This document shows, one piece after another, positions 2,762 through 5,554 of a stretch of DNA of 5,554 nt. This stretch comes from an uncultured Pseudoflavonifractor sp. (GTDB taxonomy: Bacteria > Bacillota > Clostridia > Oscillospirales > Oscillospiraceae): NCBI GenBank assembly GCA_947565875.1, contig CANOHR010000082.1, positions 1 to 5,554 on the forward strand. Direction: 5' to 3'. A program made the position numbers and the translations under genes. The notes beneath the pieces are model-generated. The model saw only the letters and a program-made list of their open reading frames with translations. It was not told the origin of the DNA and ran no database searches. Positions within the stretch are counted from its first letter, which is position 1. Each line of letters starts with the position of its first letter.

Positions 2762-5554
2762 TCATGGATCCATAAAGGCGCCCACCCGGCGGCCGATGCA
2801 GTCCCATACCTCAATGCGCTCCACCTGGTCCTCCGCCATATAGATGGCCGTCGAGCCGTCAAAGCCTACGCTTCCTTCATAGGTCTCCCCCATCAGATCA
2901 TAGCCCAACTCCTCTACCCGTTCCCGGCTGTCTCCCACCTTCAGGCCGGAAACCATCCTGTAGCCGTCTCCGGTCAGGATCACCGTATCCACATATTCCC
3001 GGCCCTTTTCCCGCTCATAGACCTCCTTCCAATCCTCTGAGCCGTAGTATTTCAGAAGGTATTCCTTGTCCTGTCCCTCCAGGACCCGCTTCAGTACCGG
3101 TTCCGACGCCTCGCTGGTGATGATCTCGATGCCGGGGGCCTGATACCTCCGGGCGATCTCCTTTCCCGGCTCCCCCGGCCAGCCGTCGAAGGGCTCTCCC
3201 ACCGGCTCCAGCTCCGAGCGCAGCTCCGGGGGCAGGTCTGCAAAAGGTGTACCGATCTCAAGGCCCTGGATGGTGGCCCGGTCCAGGTCTGCCTGCCGTT
3301 TGACGGCCTGGGAGACGGTCTTTCCCCCCACCGCCCGGTAGACCAGAAGGATAGCCTGCTCTACGGTGCAGGAGTCCTGGGGAGACAAGGTCTTCTCCCC
3401 CGTTCCCTCCATGACCTTCAGCCCCACCAGAGTGGCTACCCCTTCCCTGGCCCAGTCGGAAACCAAGGCGTTGTCGGTATAGCCCTCCAGGCGCGCCGTC
3501 CAGGGCCAGGTCAGCCCGGTCTTGCTCATGGAGCGCCAAAGCATAGCGGCAAGCTGCTCCCGGGTGAGAAGGCCCTCCGGGTCAAAGCGGCCCTCCCCCA
3601 CCCCCTGGACGATCCCGGCGGCATAGGCCTTCAAAACGGCCTCGTCGGCGGCGTCGGTAAAGGTATCCGCCGGAGCGGGGGCCACCGGCTCTCCCGTGGT
3701 TTTCTCCAAATAATTCACCGCCAGCTCGGCAAACTGGAGCCGGGTGATGGGGTGGGTCTGATAGGTGGAGCACCGGGCTGTCACATACCCCGCCTCCGTG
3801 GCGGCGGCGACCTCGGCGGCGGCCCAGTCGGAGACCTTGTGGGCGTCAGCGTCCTCCTCCGTATTTCCTTCCCTCTGAAGGGGATTTTTCAGCAGGCCGT
3901 AGACCCCGTTTGAGGTCACGGAGGCATAGCCGTGGTCGAAGTGGCCCACGGTGTCAAACATCTGGGGGACCGTCCACTCCCCCGCCTCATCCCGAAAGCC
4001 CCAGGGGCCCCCGGACCAGCCCTCGCCAAAGCCGTACCAGGTGGCTGTGGCCAGCCCCTCCCGATAATTTCCCTTTTCTCCCGCATTCTCCACAGGCTCT
4101 GTCACCCGGTTGCCCTGGGTATCAATGGTGATCCAGACGCCATTGATCCGAACGCTGGCCAAACCGGTTTCTTCATCAAAGACATTCCCCACCATAAAGC
4201 CCTTGGGATTCGTAGAATAGTCATATTGAGGCTCAATGACCAGCTTTCCCGTATTGTCAACAAAGCCCACCCCGCCGGACAGTTCTACGCCAAACAGACC
4301 GCCCCCGGCCCGCCAAGGCTTTCGGGAGCTTCTCTCCGGCAACAGCTCCCGGCCCGTGGCGTCAATGATGTTATAGCCCCCCTGCAGACCGTAAACGATG
4401 GCATAGCCATCCTCTCCGAAATAGCTGCCCCCCATCTTCATATCATTCAGGCTCAGGCCGGAGTATTTTTGCTCTGTGATGGCCTTGCCGGTGGTATCAA
4501 TGAACCTCCAGCCCTCACTGCCGTCGGTGACCATGGCAAACCCGTTGACAAAAGGATGATAGGCCCAGAAGTCGTAGCCGGTGAGCCGGGTCCCGTCCAG
4601 CTTTTCCAGAGCGTAGGGGGGCTCCCCCGGCCTTTTGCTGACAAATTTTACCCCCACATCATCCTTGGCTTCCTCCTCCATGTCATAGACGAAGTCCACC
4701 ACAGTGTTTCCATCCAGGCCGGTCTGGCCCCATTTTCCGTTTTTCATGGCTACCGCGTGGCCCTGGGCGTTAAATTCCCCCACCACATCAAAGATATAGT
4801 CGGTATATTGCTTCCCGTCCAGACCATAGAGAGCCGCCATCCCCCCCTTGACCAGGATCATCCGGTCCGTTCCGTAGCGGCGCATCACAACAGTTCCGGG
4901 CTCCAGCCAGGTCACCGAAAGGCCCAGCTCCCTACACCGTCCGGCGCAGGCGGGGTATATCTCCTCCTGGGTCGTGACCCCCAAGGCCAGGGCCACGTTG
5001 GCCGCGTCAATGTTCTGAAAGGCGCAGGGAAGGACCTCCTCCCCCGTCTGGAGACTGGCAAGGCCGCACTTCCTATCCCGATAGACCTGGACCAGATCGG
5101 TACGGGAGGCGCCGCCGCCCCATACCTCATCATAGATGGTTGGGATCACCACCTTGCCCTCCAGGGTCATTATACCGCATTTTTCCTCATTTTTTATCTT
5201 GACCCATCCGTCTTCCTGTACAGATACCATATCATAGAGCGCTTCGGTGAGCTTGTTGCCCCAGGCATCCATCAGCCCTTCCTTCTCTCCCAGGCGGTAA
5301 TCCACCACTCCGCGGGTAAACCCACCCAGGTAGTCTACTCCCTGGACCGGAAAGACCCGAACGGTCCCATCAGCCTCCATGATGCCGAAGGACCCGTCCT
5401 CCGCCTGGAAGGTCCGCCCCCCTTCATAGCCATAGCCTGTCCAAATGTTCTGATAAATGGGCTCCGCCGTATAGGCTCCCGTGGCGTCAATGATACCGGA
5501 ACGGTATCCACTGTATGTATCCCCTTCCCCCAAAACCGAATAACCGTCCACCCT
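2762..5554 (-). CDS. WG-repeat and SLH-domain surface protein, N-terminus outside window (partial)
   Basis: The frame is open to the window edge. The first visible possible start is a GTG at 5551 (residue 1 of the numbering here), but it lies inside a WG repeat with no room for a ribosome binding site, so the start and any signal peptide lie outside. Residues 1-556 hold about 13 WG-type repeats of the form x-G-h-x-D-x-x-G-x-h-h-x-P-x-Y-D, predicted beta-rich. Residues about 566-620, 630-680 and 688-742 are three S-layer homology domains, with ITR (602-604) and LTRE (662-665) motifs in the first two and a degenerate CTVE (728-731) in the third. SLH triads bind secondary cell wall polymer, so the protein is probably exported and held on the wall. 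Residues 753-929 form a C-terminal region with two similar motifs (LEIGTPFADL 764-773; LKVGDSRERVEELG 870-883) resembling tandem BLIP-like or SmpA/OmlA-like repeats. SLH domains sit between the repeats and the C-terminal region rather than at an end. The ligand is unknown. The Cdd1-like gene follows 27 bases downstream. Confidence 0.92.
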   Translation of the reverse strand, partial: RVDGYSVLGEGDTYSGYRSGIIDATGAYTAEPIYQNIWTGYGYEGGRTFQAEDGSFGIMEADGTVRVFPVQGVDYLGGFTRGVVDYRLGEKEGLMDAWGNKLTEALYDMVSVQEDGWVKIKNEEKCGIMTLEGKVVIPTIYDEVWGGGASRTDLVQVYRDRKCGLASLQTGEEVLPCAFQNIDAANVALALGVTTQEEIYPACAGRCRELGLSVTWLEPGTVVMRRYGTDRMILVKGGMAALYGLDGKQYTDYIFDVVGEFNAQGHAVAMKNGKWGQTGLDGNTVVDFVYDMEEEAKDDVGVKFVSKRPGEPPYALEKLDGTRLTGYDFWAYHPFVNGFAMVTDGSEGWRFIDTTGKAITEQKYSGLSLNDMKMGGSYFGEDGYAIVYGLQGGYNIIDATGRELLPERSSRKPWRAGGGLFGVELSGGVGFVDNTGKLVIEPQYDYSTNPKGFMVGNVFDEETGLASVRINGVWITIDTQGNRVTEPVENAGEKGNYREGLATATWYGFGEGWSGGPWGFRDEAGEWTVPQMFDTVGHFDHGYASVTSNGVYGLLKNPLQREGNTEEDADAHKVSDWAAAEVAAATEAGYVTARCSTYQTHPITRLQFAELAVNYLEKTTGEPVAPAPADTFTDAADEAVLKAYAAGIVQGVGEGRFDPEGLLTREQLAAMLWRSMSKTGLTWPWTARLEGYTDNALVSDWAREGVATLVGLKVMEGTGEKTLSPQDSCTVEQAILLVYRAVGGKTVSQAVKRQADLDRATIQGLEIGTPFADLPPELRSELEPVGEPFDGWPGEPGKEIARRYQAPGIEIITSEASEPVLKRVLEGQDKEYLLKYYGSEDWKEVYEREKGREYVDTVILTGDGYRMVSGLKVGDSRERVEELGYDLMGETYEGSVGFDGSTAIYMAEDQVERIEVWDCIGRRVGAFMDP
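3884..5554 (-). repeat. Array of about 13 WG-type protein repeats within the surface protein
   Basis: Repeat cores, numbered from the GTG at 5551, are SGIIDATGAYTAEPIYQNI (18-36), FGIMEADG (55-62), EGLMDAWGNKLTEALYDMV (91-109), CGIMTLEGKVVIPTIYDEV (125-143), CGLASLQTGEEVLPCAFQNI (162-181), AALYGLDGKQYTDYIFDVV (239-257), WGQTGLDGNTVVDFVYD (274-290), YALEKLDGTRLTGYDF (313-328), WRFIDTTGKAITEQKYSGL (348-366), YNIIDATGRELLPE (393-406), VGFVDNTGKLVIEPQYDYS (428-446), WITIDTQGNRVTEP (473-486), WGFRDEAGEWTVPQMFDTV (517-535), and a final half-repeat YGLLKN (551-556). Spacing is irregular, about 30-58 residues, and the repeats are diverged in sequence, so this is an old protein repeat rather than a recent DNA duplication. 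The first one is cut by the window edge. Confidence 0.85.

Noticed and set aside
2507..3040. 177-codon plus-strand frame across the Cdd1-like and WG/SLH genes
   Set aside because: It crosses two well-supported minus-strand genes and their intergenic gap; the translation has no domain-like pattern.
5549..5551. GTG at 5551 as the true start of the WG/SLH protein
   Set aside because: It lies within a WG repeat at the window edge, the preceding codon is open, and there is no signal peptide; the gene most likely continues beyond the window.
1..5554. CRISPR array, tRNA/rRNA, insertion sequence, toxin-antitoxin or defence system
   Set aside because: No regularly spaced direct repeats, tRNA cloverleaf, transposase or paired small genes were seen on either strand. 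Apart from the surface protein and the unknown membrane protein, this is ordinary chromosomal sequence.

Overview
The window looks like chromosomal DNA from a GC-rich Firmicute, most likely a gut Clostridia of the Oscillospiraceae type (Flavonifractor/Lawsonibacter-like). This is inferred from strong G/C preference at third codon positions, GGAGG-type ribosome binding sites, sigma-A-type promoters, a clostridial form of RarA, a Cdd1 family protein and a surface protein combining WG repeats with SLH domains. No database search was possible, so the taxonomy is tentative.

Layout. Positions 1-136 hold no convincing gene; a palindromic terminator follows at 137-164. The minus-strand gene rarA (163-1431) encodes a complete AAA+ ATPase of replication-fork maintenance. 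A divergent intergenic region of about 145 bp (1432-1576) carries a strong minus-strand promoter for rarA, overlapped by a near-palindrome resembling a Gram-positive LexA box, and a TATAAT box for the plus-strand gene. That gene (1577-2383) encodes an unrecognised membrane protein with one N-terminal helix, a soluble central domain and two C-terminal helices. It ends at a strong hairpin (2452-2483) in the convergent gap. On the minus strand, from the right edge inward, lies a large surface-type protein (2762-5554, N-terminus outside the window) built of about 13 WG-type repeats, three SLH domains and a C-terminal region with two similar short motifs. It is followed after 27 bp by a small helix-hairpin-helix protein of the Cdd1 family (2483-2734), probably in the same transcript.

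How the genes fit together. I see no sign of an integrated pathway or of a mobile element, CRISPR array, RNA gene or defence island. rarA is housekeeping DNA maintenance. The WG/SLH protein and Cdd1 form a probable two-gene operon with no obvious shared function. The most notable items are the domain architecture of the large protein, the possible SOS-type operator at the rarA promoter, and the uncharacterised membrane protein divergent from rarA.
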